Positions 22,484 through 33,092 of a stretch of 64,000 nt of DNA are shown here, one piece after another; within the stretch, counting starts at the first letter, position 1; each line of letters opens with the position of its first letter. The notes under the pieces were generated by a model. It saw nothing but the letters and a program-made list of their open reading frames with translations. It was not told where the DNA came from and made no database searches. The stretch is taken from NCBI GenBank assembly GCA_029204225.1, contig CM055097.1:43548851-43612850 (forward strand), written 5' to 3'. The stretch is from Diphasiastrum complanatum (Eukaryota > Streptophyta > Lycopodiopsida > Lycopodiales > Lycopodiaceae). The position numbers and the translations under genes were made by a program.

Positions 22484-24499
22484 TCACCATATCCATGATA
22501 GTGCCTCCTTGATGTTGACTTCTTTGATGAACTTGAGAGCTTTGCACCACTTGATCACTTTTTCCATTGATTTGTTCCATCCTTGAAACATATGGTTGAT
22601 CCAAAAGCTCAAAAATAGCTGAAATTCCATGAGAAAATAAAGAGTCCTTCTTGACTCATAAGGATCACAAAGATCCAACATCATGTTACCAAGATCTCGA
22701 GAATTTGGCTCATCAACATTGGCAAGACTATGCATGCTATAATAACCAAGAGTTCGCATCATATCTTCATGCTTGATTTCCATTCTAATCTCAGATCTAA
22801 TGAGGCTAAATACTTTATTATGGAGATAAGTGTCCTTAGAGGATGATTCACTTACTCTCATAAAGAGTTTACAATTTGCCTCAATACATGAAAAAAGACA
22901 AATTTTCATACTATGAATGAGCAAATCACTCTTGCTCTTGCAAGATTCAAGAGCATACATTTGATGAAATAACCATTTGCTTTCTAATTGATCTAAAATC
23001 AATTTGAAATCATTAAGAACATCAACTATGTTCTCAAGAGAGACACCATACTCAACTAGTATTGCTTTACTCCAACTTTGAGTTGCAAAAGTCTCACCAA
23101 AGCAAATTGATTCACCAAATGACATATGAGAATAAAGCATAAGATCTATACCACTTGAAATGTGCTCCTCTTTCCCTTGAAATGTGAGCCATATGAGCTC
23201 AACCATGTCTCTTGATATTCTTCTTGGAATCATAACTTGAGAAGGACTCTCCTCCTCAATCCTTGGCACACTTGAACCTTGAGATGACTCCTTAAGATCA
23301 ACTTCTTGGTGCTCCTCCTTGATGAAAATCCGAGACCTCCATGTCTCATAATGATCACAATAAACATGACCATACATTGTGCACTTTCTATGATCAACAA
23401 TATTACTTATGCTAGAACCATAAGTCCAAAAATCACCACAACTTGACATGATTTTTCTAATATTGAAATCAAGAACTATTTCCATCTCAATAAGGCTAAC
23501 TACTTGCTTATGGATATAAGTGTCCACTTTGGATGCTTCACTTATTCTCATAAGAAGTTTACAACTTGCCTTTAAAATTGAAAATTTACAACTTTCAACA
23601 TTATGAATGAACACATCATTCATGATCTTATTGAAACCAAAAGAAAATACATCATGAAGACATTTCCATTTCCTTGTCTTTATACTCAATGTAAGTTTAC
23701 AAGGAAAACATGCTTTGCTATCTATTAAGGCATCACACTCAACTAGTATTGCCTTAATCCACATTTGAGATACAAAAATCTCTTCAAAGCAAAATAGTTC
23801 TTCAAAAGATGTCATGAGAGCATAAATGGAACTATTTTCATTTTGTGATTGCTCCTCCTTAATTTTGCTTGGTTTCTCTTGGATCATAACAATAACTTTG
23901 AACTTATCCAAAGTTCCAAACAAAATGCTTTCCAAGAACATGAAATAAATCCAAGTGACATTCATGAAAGAAACATCTTTCTTTGCATCTTGAACCAAAC
24001 AATGCACTTCCAAATGAAAAACTTCTAGAGGTTTGAAATGTGTGGTGATGGATTTTTGAAGACAACTCTTGTAAGTCCTTGTGAGACTCCAAGCCTCATG
24101 CATCTTTCCACAAAGGAAACACATTTCCTTAGATTTGTCCTTCTTGCCTTTGCATTTTGCACTTGAATCTCCATCCTTCACCTCGGCCCCCTTGCTTTGG
24201 TTCTCCTTGGATGGATTGGTCTTCATTTTGTAGCATCTTGAGACAAAATGATCTCTCTTGCCACAAAGGTTGCATTTAGGATCCTTACTTGCCTCCAATA
24301 GGTTGCCACCTATTGATGCCATGATGAGGAAGTAAAACTTTGTGATATGACTTTTCAAAATGTAATTTGTGACTCTCAAGAAACTAGATTTGAACACATT
24401 CAACAATCTAGAAGGATCTACACAAGACAAATTTTGAATCATATCTCTTTTCAACCTAGTCAATTGGAAACTAATTTTTGCTTTGATCACTAAGACCAA
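22484..24499 (-). CDS. NA 671-residue chimeric ORF
   Basis: A single uninterrupted frame. Residues 76-89 form a zinc knuckle CNLCGKRDHFVSRC; a second Cys pair (CFLCGKMH, 127-134) looks like a decayed knuckle. Residues 144-207 resemble the start of a copia integrase (SITTHFKPLEVFHLEVH compares with B's SIKTTHPLELIHLDVH) but lack the catalytic residues. Residues 222-262 resemble B's RT N-terminus (SQMWIKAILVECDALI against TKEWYDAMKIEYDVLI). Residues 231-395 and 460-625 are repeats of each other (SQMWIKAILVE / TQSWSKAILVE; ASCKLLMRISEAS / ANCKLFMRVSESS; DTYIH / DTYLH). No YVDD or RNase H motif is seen. Function unknown; a nucleic-acid-binding Gag-like role is a guess from the knuckle. The start at 24499 is the first Met of the frame; the Met at residue 60 is an alternative. 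Confidence 0.75.
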   Translation of the reverse strand: MVLVIKAKISFQLTRLKRDMIQNLSCVDPSRLLNVFKSSFLRVTNYILKSHITKFYFLIMASIGGNLLEASKDPKCNLCGKRDHFVSRCYKMKTNPSKENQSKGAEVKDGDSSAKCKGKKDKSKEMCFLCGKMHEAWSLTRTYKSCLQKSITTHFKPLEVFHLEVHCLVQDAKKDVSFMNVTWIYFMFLESILFGTLDKFKVIVMIQEKPSKIKEEQSQNENSSIYALMTSFEELFCFEEIFVSQMWIKAILVECDALIDSKACFPCKLTLSIKTRKWKCLHDVFSFGFNKIMNDVFIHNVESCKFSILKASCKLLMRISEASKVDTYIHKQVVSLIEMEIVLDFNIRKIMSSCGDFWTYGSSISNIVDHRKCTMYGHVYCDHYETWRSRIFIKEEHQEVDLKESSQGSSVPRIEEESPSQVMIPRRISRDMVELIWLTFQGKEEHISSGIDLMLYSHMSFGESICFGETFATQSWSKAILVEYGVSLENIVDVLNDFKLILDQLESKWLFHQMYALESCKSKSDLLIHSMKICLFSCIEANCKLFMRVSESSSKDTYLHNKVFSLIRSEIRMEIKHEDMMRTLGYYSMHSLANVDEPNSRDLGNMMLDLCDPYESRRTLYFLMEFQLFLSFWINHMFQGWNKSMEKVIKWCKALKFIKEVNIKEALSWIW

Positions 24500-26325
24500 A
24501 GCACTCTATCAAATCACAAAAATCAGATTCAAACACCCCTATTGGACTCAACAAACACCAATGACTCTTTCTTTTGAGAGTTGGAATGGATTTGAAAAGA
24601 TTTGACTCCTAGATTTTTCTTTTCTCTTGACTAGTTCACTCAACTTTTGATATTCTTGAACAAAGGATGGGTTTTGTTTCAAATACTTGAAAATCAAACT
24701 CAATCACTTCTTTTGGACTCACTCTTGACCCAAATAATCTCACTCTTAAGATTTTGATTGAATTTGATTTGATTCGACAACAAATTAAACCACTAACTTT
24801 CACAAAAAAAAAAAAATGATCTACACTAGATCACATAAACTTGACATGTATACTTGATTCAAAGATCAGATCCAATCACGCCTTTTGGAATCCTCTTGAC
24901 CCAAATAATCTCACTCTTGAGATTTGGAATGGACATGAAATGGTTTGATAACAATCTATGTCAATAATTTTTCACCAAGCTTAAAAATTAGACATCTAGA
25001 GATTCACAAAGATCCCAACCATGTATGAACACTCAAATATGGACTCCTCCTTGTTCTATACTCCCAATGGGATCACAACTTGACCCTCACCCTCTCACAA
25101 AGAAAGTTGAATTAGAACTTATTTGAGTTTCATACATACAATGTCAAATTGTGCTCAAAAATTGAATTCATTCACCCCTATTGGACTCCACCAAGTACCA
25201 ATGACTCTACCTCTTTAGAGTTGGAATGAAATTCAAAAATGTGATACTTCTCTCTCACTAAGATATGTGCTTACAAAGAGCTAATGCCACTTAGCAAGAT
25301 TTGATCACAATGAAGGAGACAATTTTTCCACCAAAGTCAAGAAATGAGTTACTAGAACTTGCCCTCTACAAAGGAAGGAACTCTTAGGATTTTTGGATCA
25401 AACACTACACATGTGACTTACACACCTCTATGACTCTCTTTCAAGCCAAACAAAACTCAACTCTTTGAGTAGGAGTGGAACAATGTGACTTAGATCTCAA
25501 AAATCACTTCTAGAACTCTCCAACAATGCTTATCACTTGTATTGGTAGATTTTGCCTTTATGAGTGTTTGTGCTCTAGAAATTCACTTAAGATTTCACTT
25601 GGAGGACTTATCCAAGGCTGACTTCTAGCACTTAGATGCTTCTAGTCTCAACCCTTTCACTCTTGAACACATCTAGAGTGAAGATACAATGGATTTCAAT
25701 CTCTTCCCTTGCAAATCACTCCTTAATCTATGGTTTTTGGCAATCTTTCACTCTCAACTTTAATGCACACCCAAAGCATATGAAGATCAGCTTTAATGTA
25801 CTGTAATAAAGATTCAAATCATCTATATGATTGATCTATACCAAGAACAAATCAAAGGAATAGAAACAATGCATTACAAAGCTTGAAAAATGCACTAGAT
25901 TGACTAGTTTTGGGTGTATGAGGCATTAAATGCACCAAAACTGAATTTTATTGCTCATAACAGGTTATGTACGGCCTCACACGTGTGGTAAGTACACATG
26001 AAGCCCACAAAAATATTTGGTACAAATATAATGATTCTATCTATCTATTCAAACTCGCTACCTCAAGATTAGCTAGTTTCCAAAAAACCTGCTAGTTTGG
26101 GTGTATGAGTAAGATATAGCATCAAACTGAAAAATATAGCTCCAAAACTGGTACTGTACGTCCTCACACGTGTGAAGAGTAACCCTGCATCCCACAACCA
26201 AGTTTGATGCACAAATATCAAGGCTAACTAACTCTTCAAACTCGCCCACTCAAGATTAGTGAGTTTTCTCAAAAAACTTGCCAATCTGGGTGCTGTTTAG
26301 ATCAATGCTTTAATCTCTTGTACTT
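24500..26325 (-). repeat. NA 5' noncoding region with internal duplication
   Basis: About 1.8 kb between the primer site and the ORF with no long frame. It is full of recurring phrases such as CTCTTGAGATTTGGAATG and CCTATTGGACTC, as if built from several rounds of duplication. The part next to the primer site holds two diverged copies of a roughly 190-base unit (about 25913-26105 and 26106-26300), each with a CTCACACGTGTG motif and a CAAACTCGC...CTCAAGATTAG block. Confidence 0.7.
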
Positions 26326-26338
26326 GGCTCTGATACCA
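26326..26338 (-). promoter_or_regulatory. NA primer-binding site
   Basis: Minus-strand TGGTATCAGAGCC directly after the 5' LTR; the standard plant copia site complementary to initiator methionine tRNA. Confidence 0.95.
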
Positions 26339-27203
26339 TGTGAAATTTCAGAGAAATAAAGACCAAGAATGGATCTACATCAGATCCTCAAGAGGTTTTG
26401 GAAGCTAGATTACATGATCTACTAATCAACCAATGATTAGATCTAGAATTAGATCAATTCCCCATCAAAAATCTAGCAAGAACAACAAGCAAATGATTAA
26501 ACTTGAGACCTACTGCCTTCACACGTGTGAAGAACAGTACCTGTACGGAATTACAGCAGAGAGTGAAGTACACAAGTGTTAGAAAGCAATAGAACCATAA
26601 AATCACAACACAAATATGAGAATACTCAAGATATGCCTCCAAAACCAAGATCTTGCCTCATTGATTTCTTAAAGTGGATCCATCATGGATTAAATACAAA
26701 AATCATCATACTCTCTCTCTACGACACTTCCAGCACGTGTGAGACAGGTCATAGTGCTTATCCATATCCACTTTGGCTAAGATTCCATTAATTTGCCACA
26801 TCATCATTGGTGGCTAGTGTTGACCTTCTAGATTCCTACAAATTAGGAGATAGGTCCTACAATCTAGGAGATTTGACTTTTGACATGTATGAAATCTATA
26901 TACAATGGATCTGAACTTTCTATATGATATTTCACACGTGGGAGACCACTCCTACCCATGTGATATAGCATTTTCTACCACTAGAATGGTGCCAAGTGTC
27001 ATAATATTACTAAACTAGTTTTTGGCCAATTTAGCCACTAGTTTCCAATTTAAATGATATGTACAACATTTATGATCTATCTAAATGACTTAGGCATAGA
27101 TTTCACACGTGGGAACAGGCTCCACACATGTCTAATGATGATAGGTACAAGTCATTATGGTATTTACAAGATTTAACCAAGTTAGCTTTTGCCAATTTTA
27201 ACA
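26339..27203 (-). mobile_element. NA 5' LTR
   Basis: 865 bp, apparently identical to 21502-22366. The palindrome TTCACACGTGTGAA is at 26518-26531. Confidence 0.95.
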
Positions 27204-27321
27204 CAATATCCATCACATCTTGTAGTATTAAGACAGATTCCATCCTAACCTTCCAAATTGAGTAATTGGAGGTTGGCAATCTTTCACTTGTTTCTAATAG
27301 AAAGACACCCATTGAAGTCAT
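27204..27321 (-). pseudogene. element B gag, N-terminal part
   Basis: From 27321 the frame reads MTSMGVFLLETSERLPTSN, then YSIWKVRMESVLILQDVMDIVL, the familiar copia gag opening. It is cut by NA at 27204; the following gag sequence resumes at 21496. The codons shown beyond 27203 in the same frame come from the NA LTR. Confidence 0.8.
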
Positions 27322-28056
27322 AAAGAATGATGGAAGTCAAAAAAGATGGATGAAAAAATTGCTTATCTTCTCACTGTAGGAAGCAATCAAGGGCAAAAAA
27401 CCAAATCCTATGTAAGACAAAGCAAAAAATTGTGAGATAGATCTCACTAGTTTGACAATCTCTCTAAAACAAGATTTGAATCATAAAAAAAGATGAAGTA
27501 TGGCAAAAGTTATGGTTCTCTGAATTTCATACGTGTGAAATACTCCAAAAATGTCAAATTGACTCAAATACAATCTATTTGTATGAAACAATTTGCCTAG
27601 AACCTATAAATTTTGTCTAAATCACATATAGATGAGATTGGTCAACTTCTGGATAATTTTTGTGATCATTCAAGCAATAAATGACATGTACTCACGATTT
27701 GCCACAAGTCTAGGTGCCCTACCTACGACTCTTCAAAAGCTTATAACTTTTGATTGGCTTATCCAACTGTCATGATTCAAATTGCATCAGATTCTATAGC
27801 TTTCTAGTGGGCCAATTTGCGTGAAATTTGGATCTAAGGTGAGAGAGAACCACCAAACTGAAAATGGGCGGATTTCACACATGCCAGCATCTGAAATTCT
27901 GTACAGTACCTGATCTAGACCATTCAAAGTGGTTTGAAGCTCTAAATCACCAGAAAACTGCAAACTAGCTAGAAAGTAGAATCTAGACAATTCCTAGCTT
28001 GAAATCTGATCAAATTTGCAAACTTTTTGATTAGATTTGCTTGTAAATCTTAGGTA
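27322..28056 (-). other. element B 5' leader
   Basis: About 735 bases between the primer site and gag. No long frame. It has an ATACGTGTGAAAT word near 27528, similar to the CACGTG palindromes in NA. Confidence 0.6.
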
Positions 28057-28069
28057 GGCTCTTATACCA
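28057..28069 (-). promoter_or_regulatory. element B primer-binding site
   Basis: Minus-strand TGGTATAAGAGCC next to the 5' LTR: the initiator methionine tRNA site with one change (C to A) from the consensus. Confidence 0.85.
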
Positions 28070-28683
28070 TGTTGAATTCACACATGTGGGACGCCCTACA
28101 CATGTAATTTTGATCTCCTAAGCCCAATAATACCATCAAGATCAGGCTAGCATTGATTGACAATAGGAAAGCTGATCATACAAGAAATATTATTGTGCTA
28201 CAAGCAAGATCTGTCAACAAAACATGAAACTAAGTGCAATAAATGTCTCAACTCGACTAGAGAGAAAATATGAATGTACAAAACTCGAGTAGAGAGAGAG
28301 GGCACAAAGAGCTTAGTCTCCAAATTTGCATTACACACAAATTTCATCATTTTCTCAATGAGAGTACATCACATATATATAGATCCATGGACTCTCCTCC
28401 TACTTTGAGTTGAATTGGAGTTATGAATCCACCTCTCAAGCTATCTAGACTTATTCAGGCCACCTCAATATGTCTAATTGTGCCACCTAGTCTTTTCATG
28501 CATTATATGTGACATGCAAAGTACAAATGGCAATTCCTATGGTAGCTCGAGTTTCTACTTCTACCTACCTTGAATATTTTATTCTAAGATGGGTTTTTAC
28601 TAAGCCAAAAGAGCTCAATTCATCTTTGGCATTTTTAGAACCCCTACTTACAACATTAGATAGATTTTTTCAATATTTTGACA
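28070..28683 (-). mobile_element. element B 5' LTR
   Basis: 614 bp, the partner of 17215-17826, with about 35 differences by eye spread along its length. Confidence 0.9.
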
Positions 28684-28688
28684 TCTAC

Positions 28689-29163
28689 TCCCATCACCTA
28701 GAATCATTGCTCTGTTCTCAAGCTCTCTGAAGTAGATCAAGATCTTCTTGTTACAGGTTATGTGAGATGTTGCTCCATAATCAATGACTACATCGTAGTC
28801 GTGTTCAGTGTAGCTCGTTGAAGCTTCATCGAGTATCGTGAAAGCTTTGTCACCTCTGTCAGCATCTTTTGATGACTCTACAACATTAGTTTTTTCAGTT
28901 TTGTTCTTTCTTTTTGGGTTGAATCTGCAATCGTATGCAGAATGCCCTTTCTTCTTGTAGTGCATGCAAGGAATTTCTTGGTTAAACCAGCATTTGTTTG
29001 TCGTATGGCCTGGTTTGTGGCAGTGATTGCAGGAAGAAGATTGTTGATTTGAGGATTTCGTCTTCTCAAATCTTGGCTTGTTCTTGTTCTTCTTCTTTCC
29101 TTTCGTGAAGAGAACCTTCTCTTGATCATTGTTTCTCTCTCCTTCATCTCTCATCAGCGACAA
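28689..29163 (-). pseudogene. copia element A: gag zinc knuckle and protease
   Basis: Frame from 29163 with a Lys-rich stretch, then zinc knuckle CNHCHKPGHTTNKC, a second Cys-His set (CMHYKKKGHSAYDC, one Cys lost) and the protease start VVIDYGATSHITCNK, where the usual D-S-G has become D-Y-G. The frame leads to LENRAMILGDGSR, where element B is inserted; the downstream protease resumes at 17214. It is inactive. Confidence 0.85.
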
Positions 29164-30763
29164 GACTGACTGCTTTGAAGAATGTCATATCTGGTAGACT
29201 CAGTATGAGCATTCTCAACAACTGATAGGACGTCAGTAGAGATTTCATGAAGTTCGTAACTTTTTGTTTTGTGTCCCTTTGCGGTTTGCGGTCCTGGAGG
29301 TATGCTTGCAATTCGTGAATCGTTCGTGTTTCGAGTCAAGGCACATTGACTGTCGCAAATTGTTCTCATTTGACCATCGTTTCTTGTTCGTGCTGCGACA
29401 AAGTTGCAGGAGTTCACCATTTTCGACACTGATTGCCCAAGAGGATCTTAAAAATTAATTCATACTCTAGAACCAAGAGTACAGTCCACCGAAGAGATTG
29501 GAGATGGTTTGTATGTGGTACTACTGAAATCAAATTCAACGTGAAGTATAGTCTGAAATAAATGGAAGAGCAGTATGATATCGCGAGATCCTTAGGCGTC
29601 AAGGACAACCATCGTCTGATCAAAAACTGAGGAGTCATAGACGTTCGTGTTCTAATCAAAGTGAGTAAACAAGCGTGATCAAACAACAATGAAAGTGCAT
29701 TCAATCACAACAAGCATTCATCTACGTTGTACACAAATAAAAACGTGTTGCTGCTATATTACACTAAAGCACAATACAAATAGCAATTACAACAAAAAAT
29801 TGACGGTGTAATTGGGAGGCTCAAATAATGCGTCTCATGGATGAAGCAACCAACAATCTGTGCTTGGATTATCTATTTATAGATTTCATTCGTGTATTAA
29901 CTACAATAAATGATTGTCACATAATTAGGTAAGCTATTGTACTTGGAAGTATATGGCTTCTGTGACAACTATACATAGTGTATACTGTCAATCCATAGGG
30001 AATGTTGACGTGGACGAGGGCATTGCAAATTCTCTCACTTCGCTTTATAAGGGAAGTAGCTTTCTCTCACTTCACAAATTTGGGAAGTGGCTGGGAACGT
30101 TCCTCGTTCAAAGTAGATGACCTTCGGCATTTTTCTCTCTCTTGAAAATTTTGCGAAAAAGGCGAAGGTGCCCTTAAAAAAGACGAAGGTGTCTTTAAAG
30201 AGTTCAGCATGAAAAATGGATAACCTTCGAGAATTTTCTCTCTCTTCGCAAACATTTCGTGAACAAAGTTGAAGGTGTTAAAAATTATTTGAACTTACAA
30301 AACTTTTGCGAACCTGTCTCGAACATAGTTCATTTCTACAGACTGTCTAAAAAACAATGTATTTCTACAGACTTGTTCTAAATGCAAGTTTGCGGAAGTC
30401 CTTGAAGATGGCCAAGTCTTCAATGACTTCAAGTTATTAAACTTAACATCTGAACTTTGAAATTATGATAGGATTGGTTATCCTTTGTTGGAGATCAGCC
30501 GAAAGCCCGTTGTAGATGTTCTTCAAATAAATTGGTGTTCTAAATTATCATTCACCAAGGAGACAACTGTGGGCTTAATTTCCAACAGCCACAGGAAATG
30601 ATATTGAGTGAATCAAGTGTGTAAAGTCTAATTTGTGCAAGCAACTCAATATGATGGATTTCAACCGTATGCACTTTTGTCTAGGAGCTGAAATATGGTA
30701 GGAAAATAATGCCACATTGGTATCTCATAGATGAAGAATGCTAATCATATATTGAAGAAGTTC
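29164..30763. other. unassigned sequence, possibly element A gag and leader
   Basis: Upstream on the minus strand of A's zinc knuckle there are short frames (29429-29154, 29704-29414) but no clear capsid motif, LTR or primer site. The stretch at about 30130-30300 repeats CGAAGGTG words that also occur at 39530-39680. No host gene is seen. Confidence 0.4.
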
Positions 30764-32277
30764 AAAAGTCTATGGTGTTTGACTATTTCCTAAAGTTCAA
30801 AGCTCTAGTTGAAAAGCAATTTTCATACAAAATCAAGATTCTTAGAAGTGATGGAGGTGGTGAGTACACTTCCAATAAATTTCATGATTATTGTGAGCTT
30901 GAAGGCATTAAAAGAGAGTTTTCTTGTGCATATACACCATCTCAAAATGGGGTGGCTGAAAGAAAGAACAGAATATTGTGTGAATGTGCCAAAACCATTA
31001 GAATTGAGGCATCCTTGCCAAAAGACTTTTGGGGTGAGGCCATCAATTGTTCAAACTATCTTTGCAATCGACTCCCTCATGTTGCACTCGGAGGAAAGTC
31101 ACCATATGAAGCACTTTATTTGAAGAAACCTAAGGTCGAACACCTTAGAGTATTTGGATGCATATGCTTTGTCCATATTCCCTTGGAAACGAGAAAGAAG
31201 GATGATCCTTGTGCAAGCAAAGGAGTAATGGTTGGATATTCATCCAACAAGAAAGCCTATCGAATCTACATGCTCTCTACTTCTAAAGTAATTGATAGTA
31301 GAGATGTAGTTTTTCATGAAGAAGTTCAATCTTGGAGGGGCCAAGATCAAGCAACCTCACAATCTATCACCTTTTGTTATTGAAAACAATCAACATATGG
31401 AGGAGTCGAGATTTGAAGATGGAAGTCCTCAAATTTTTGAAGATCCGAGCCTAAGAGGCTCACTTATGATGACAAAGGAAAACAAGTGGATCTTGATTCC
31501 ACTTATGCTTATTTTGTTTCTCACGAGGAGCCCAAAGATGTCCAAGAAGCCCTCAATACCAAGGAGTGGTATGAGGCCATGAAGATTGAATATAATGCCT
31601 TGATCACCAACCACACATGGGAGCTAGTGGATCCACCACCTAACATGCATATTATTGGATGCAAGTGGGTGTTCAAGATCAAGTACAATCATGATGGCTC
31701 CATCAACAAGTACAAGGCAAGATTATGTGCTAAAGGCTTTGCACAAATATATGGCCTTGACTATGAAGAAACCTTTGCTCCTGTAGCAAAGATGGTGACA
31801 ATAAGAATCATAATCTCTCTTGCCTCATTTTTTTAAGTGGAAACTGTTTTAACTTGATGTCTCCAACGCTTTTTGAATGGCTATCTTGAGGAGGAGATAT
31901 ACATGGAACAACCTCAAGGATTTATCAAGGATAAATCTAAGGTGTGTTTGATATTTAGAAGTCTTTATGGCTTGAAGCAAGCACCTAGATCATGGTATTC
32001 AAGACTCAACAACTTTCTACTTTCATTAGGATTTGTGCTTAGTGACTATGATCCTTCTATGTACTCAAAGTTTGATGGTAGTAATATTGTCATTATTCTA
32101 ATATATGTAGATGACATTATTCTTAGTGGAAGTTGTTTGATGCTAGTTCAAGAAACCAAAGATGCATTAGGAAAAGAATTTAAAATGCAAGATCTAGGAG
32201 AGATCCATTATATTTTGGGCCTTGAGATTGATTTTAATGAAGAGTATGCTTTTATTTGTCAATCTAGATATGTCTAG
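30764..32277 (+). pseudogene. copia element D: integrase and RT (B family)
   Basis: Plus-strand relative of element B. 30772-31383 is integrase from the middle of the core (ILRSDGGGEYTSNKF and SQNGVAERKNRIL, with the catalytic Glu kept). 31486-31836 is the RT N-terminus (EWYEAMKIEYNALITN), and 31873-32277 is the RT core with YVDD (LIYVDDIILSG). Frameshifts separate the three pieces. The RT stops abruptly at 32277, where LTR sequence follows. It serves as an internal reference for the damage in element B. Confidence 0.9.
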
Positions 32278-32348
32278 TCTGATCTTTATGGTATTATTGG
32301 GCTTAGGAGATAAAAAATACATGTGTAGGGCGTCCCACACGTGTGAAT
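32278..32348 (+). mobile_element. LTR remnant of B family
   Basis: About 70 bases matching the complement of the B LTR end (17219-17290), directly fused to the RT of element D. RNase H and most of the LTR are gone, so this is the scar of a large internal deletion. Confidence 0.8.
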
Positions 32349-32880
32349 TCCGCGGTTTTATGAGTCAGATTCCTTTGCTGTCACTTTGTATCTACAAGTT
32401 CTAGGTAGTCTCATTTACTGGACTACAACTAGACCATATTTTAGTTTTGTTGTTGGCTTGATTAGTCAATCTATGATCATGACTACTAAAAATCATTGAA
32501 AAACAAAAAAATTGTTTTCTTTGTTATATTAAGAGAACGCATGGTTTTGGTACTTTCTATTCTCATCTTGATAGTGTGCCAATTCTTGATGGCTATGTTG
32601 ATGTGGATTGGGGAAGATCAATTTATGATCACAAATTTACAACAAGGTATACATTCCATCTTGGAAATAGCTATTTTTCTTGATCTAGCAAAAAGCAAAA
32701 AATTGTAACTTTTTCGTCAACGAAAGTAGAATATAAGGCTCTTTGTAGTGGTATTTAGGAAGTAATTTGGTTGAAGCAAGAGCTTTAGAAGATTGTTATT
32801 TAGTAGGATGGCGGTTGTCCATTGTGATAGCCAAAGTGGTATTCAATTGGCCAAATAAATAGCTTCACACACACACACAC

Positions 32881-32961
<81 letters not shown>

Positions 32962-33092
32962 GACGTATCAATTCATTAGAAAAAAAACTTCTAGACAACT
33001 GTGTTTGCTTGTTGCATTGTGAAACTAGTGAGCAGTTTCCAAACTTTTATCCAACTTGGTTTGATAGAAGTAAATTTTGCTTTAGGGGAGAG
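32349..33092 (+). pseudogene. old copia RT end and RNase H split by a microsatellite
   Basis: Plus-strand pieces in shifting frames: GSLIYWTTTRPYFSFVVGLIS near 32405-32470, DGYVDVDWG near 32575, SSTKVEYKAL near 32720 and CDSQSGIQLAK near 32825. Then comes a (CA)n-(GA)n array, and after it HFIRKKLLDNC-like codons. Just before 33093 is a polypurine-like TTTAGGGGAGAG. This is a much older element than D, which was inserted into or joined to it. Confidence 0.7.
32865..32959. repeat. (CA)n then (GA)n microsatellite
   Basis: About 16 bases of CA repeat followed by about 76 bases of GA repeat, inside the old RNase H sequence. Confidence 0.95.

Larger units (their letters stand above)
21502..27203 (-). 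mobile_element. NA: young, non-autonomous LTR retrotransposon
   Basis: 5702 bp, minus strand. LTRs of 865 bp (21502-22366 and 26339-27203) have a constant offset of 4837 bases and show no difference that I could find by eye. A perfect methionine-type primer site, a polypurine tract and a perfect target duplication are present. The interior has no RT, RNase H or active integrase; it encodes one 671-residue ORF. It must therefore have used enzymes from a relative, probably of the copia group, judging from the primer site and traces in the ORF. It inserted into element B gag after B had aged. A diverged solo LTR of the same family seems to lie at 41800-42367. Confidence 0.9.
21497..27208. repeat. 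target site duplication of NA
   Basis: CAATA at 21497-21501 just before the left LTR and CAATA at 27204-27208 just after the right LTR. It is a perfect 5-bp duplication, and B's gag reads across it on both sides. Confidence 0.95.
17215..28683 (-). mobile_element. copia element B, nested in A
   Basis: A full-length copia element on the minus strand, with LTRs of 612 and 614 bp, a primer site, gag, protease, integrase, RT and RNase H. It interrupts element A's protease and is itself interrupted in gag by NA (21502-27203), so its own length is about 5.8 kb. The LTRs differ at roughly 35 positions by eye (about 5-6%). Frameshifts near 19065, 19600, 20440 and in gag, and a Glu to Lys change in the integrase, make it defective. 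A truncated relative lies at 30764-32348. Confidence 0.9.
17210..28688. repeat. target site duplication of element B
   Basis: The five bases before the left LTR (17210-17214) are TCTGC, and the five after the right LTR (28684-28688) are TCTAC. One mismatch fits an older insertion. The sequence outside both ends belongs to the same protease region of element A. Confidence 0.8.

Noticed and set aside
22484-24499. The 671-residue ORF as a host gene captured between two LTRs
   Set aside because: Traces of zinc knuckle, integrase start and RT linker in element order favour a retroelement origin over a host gene.
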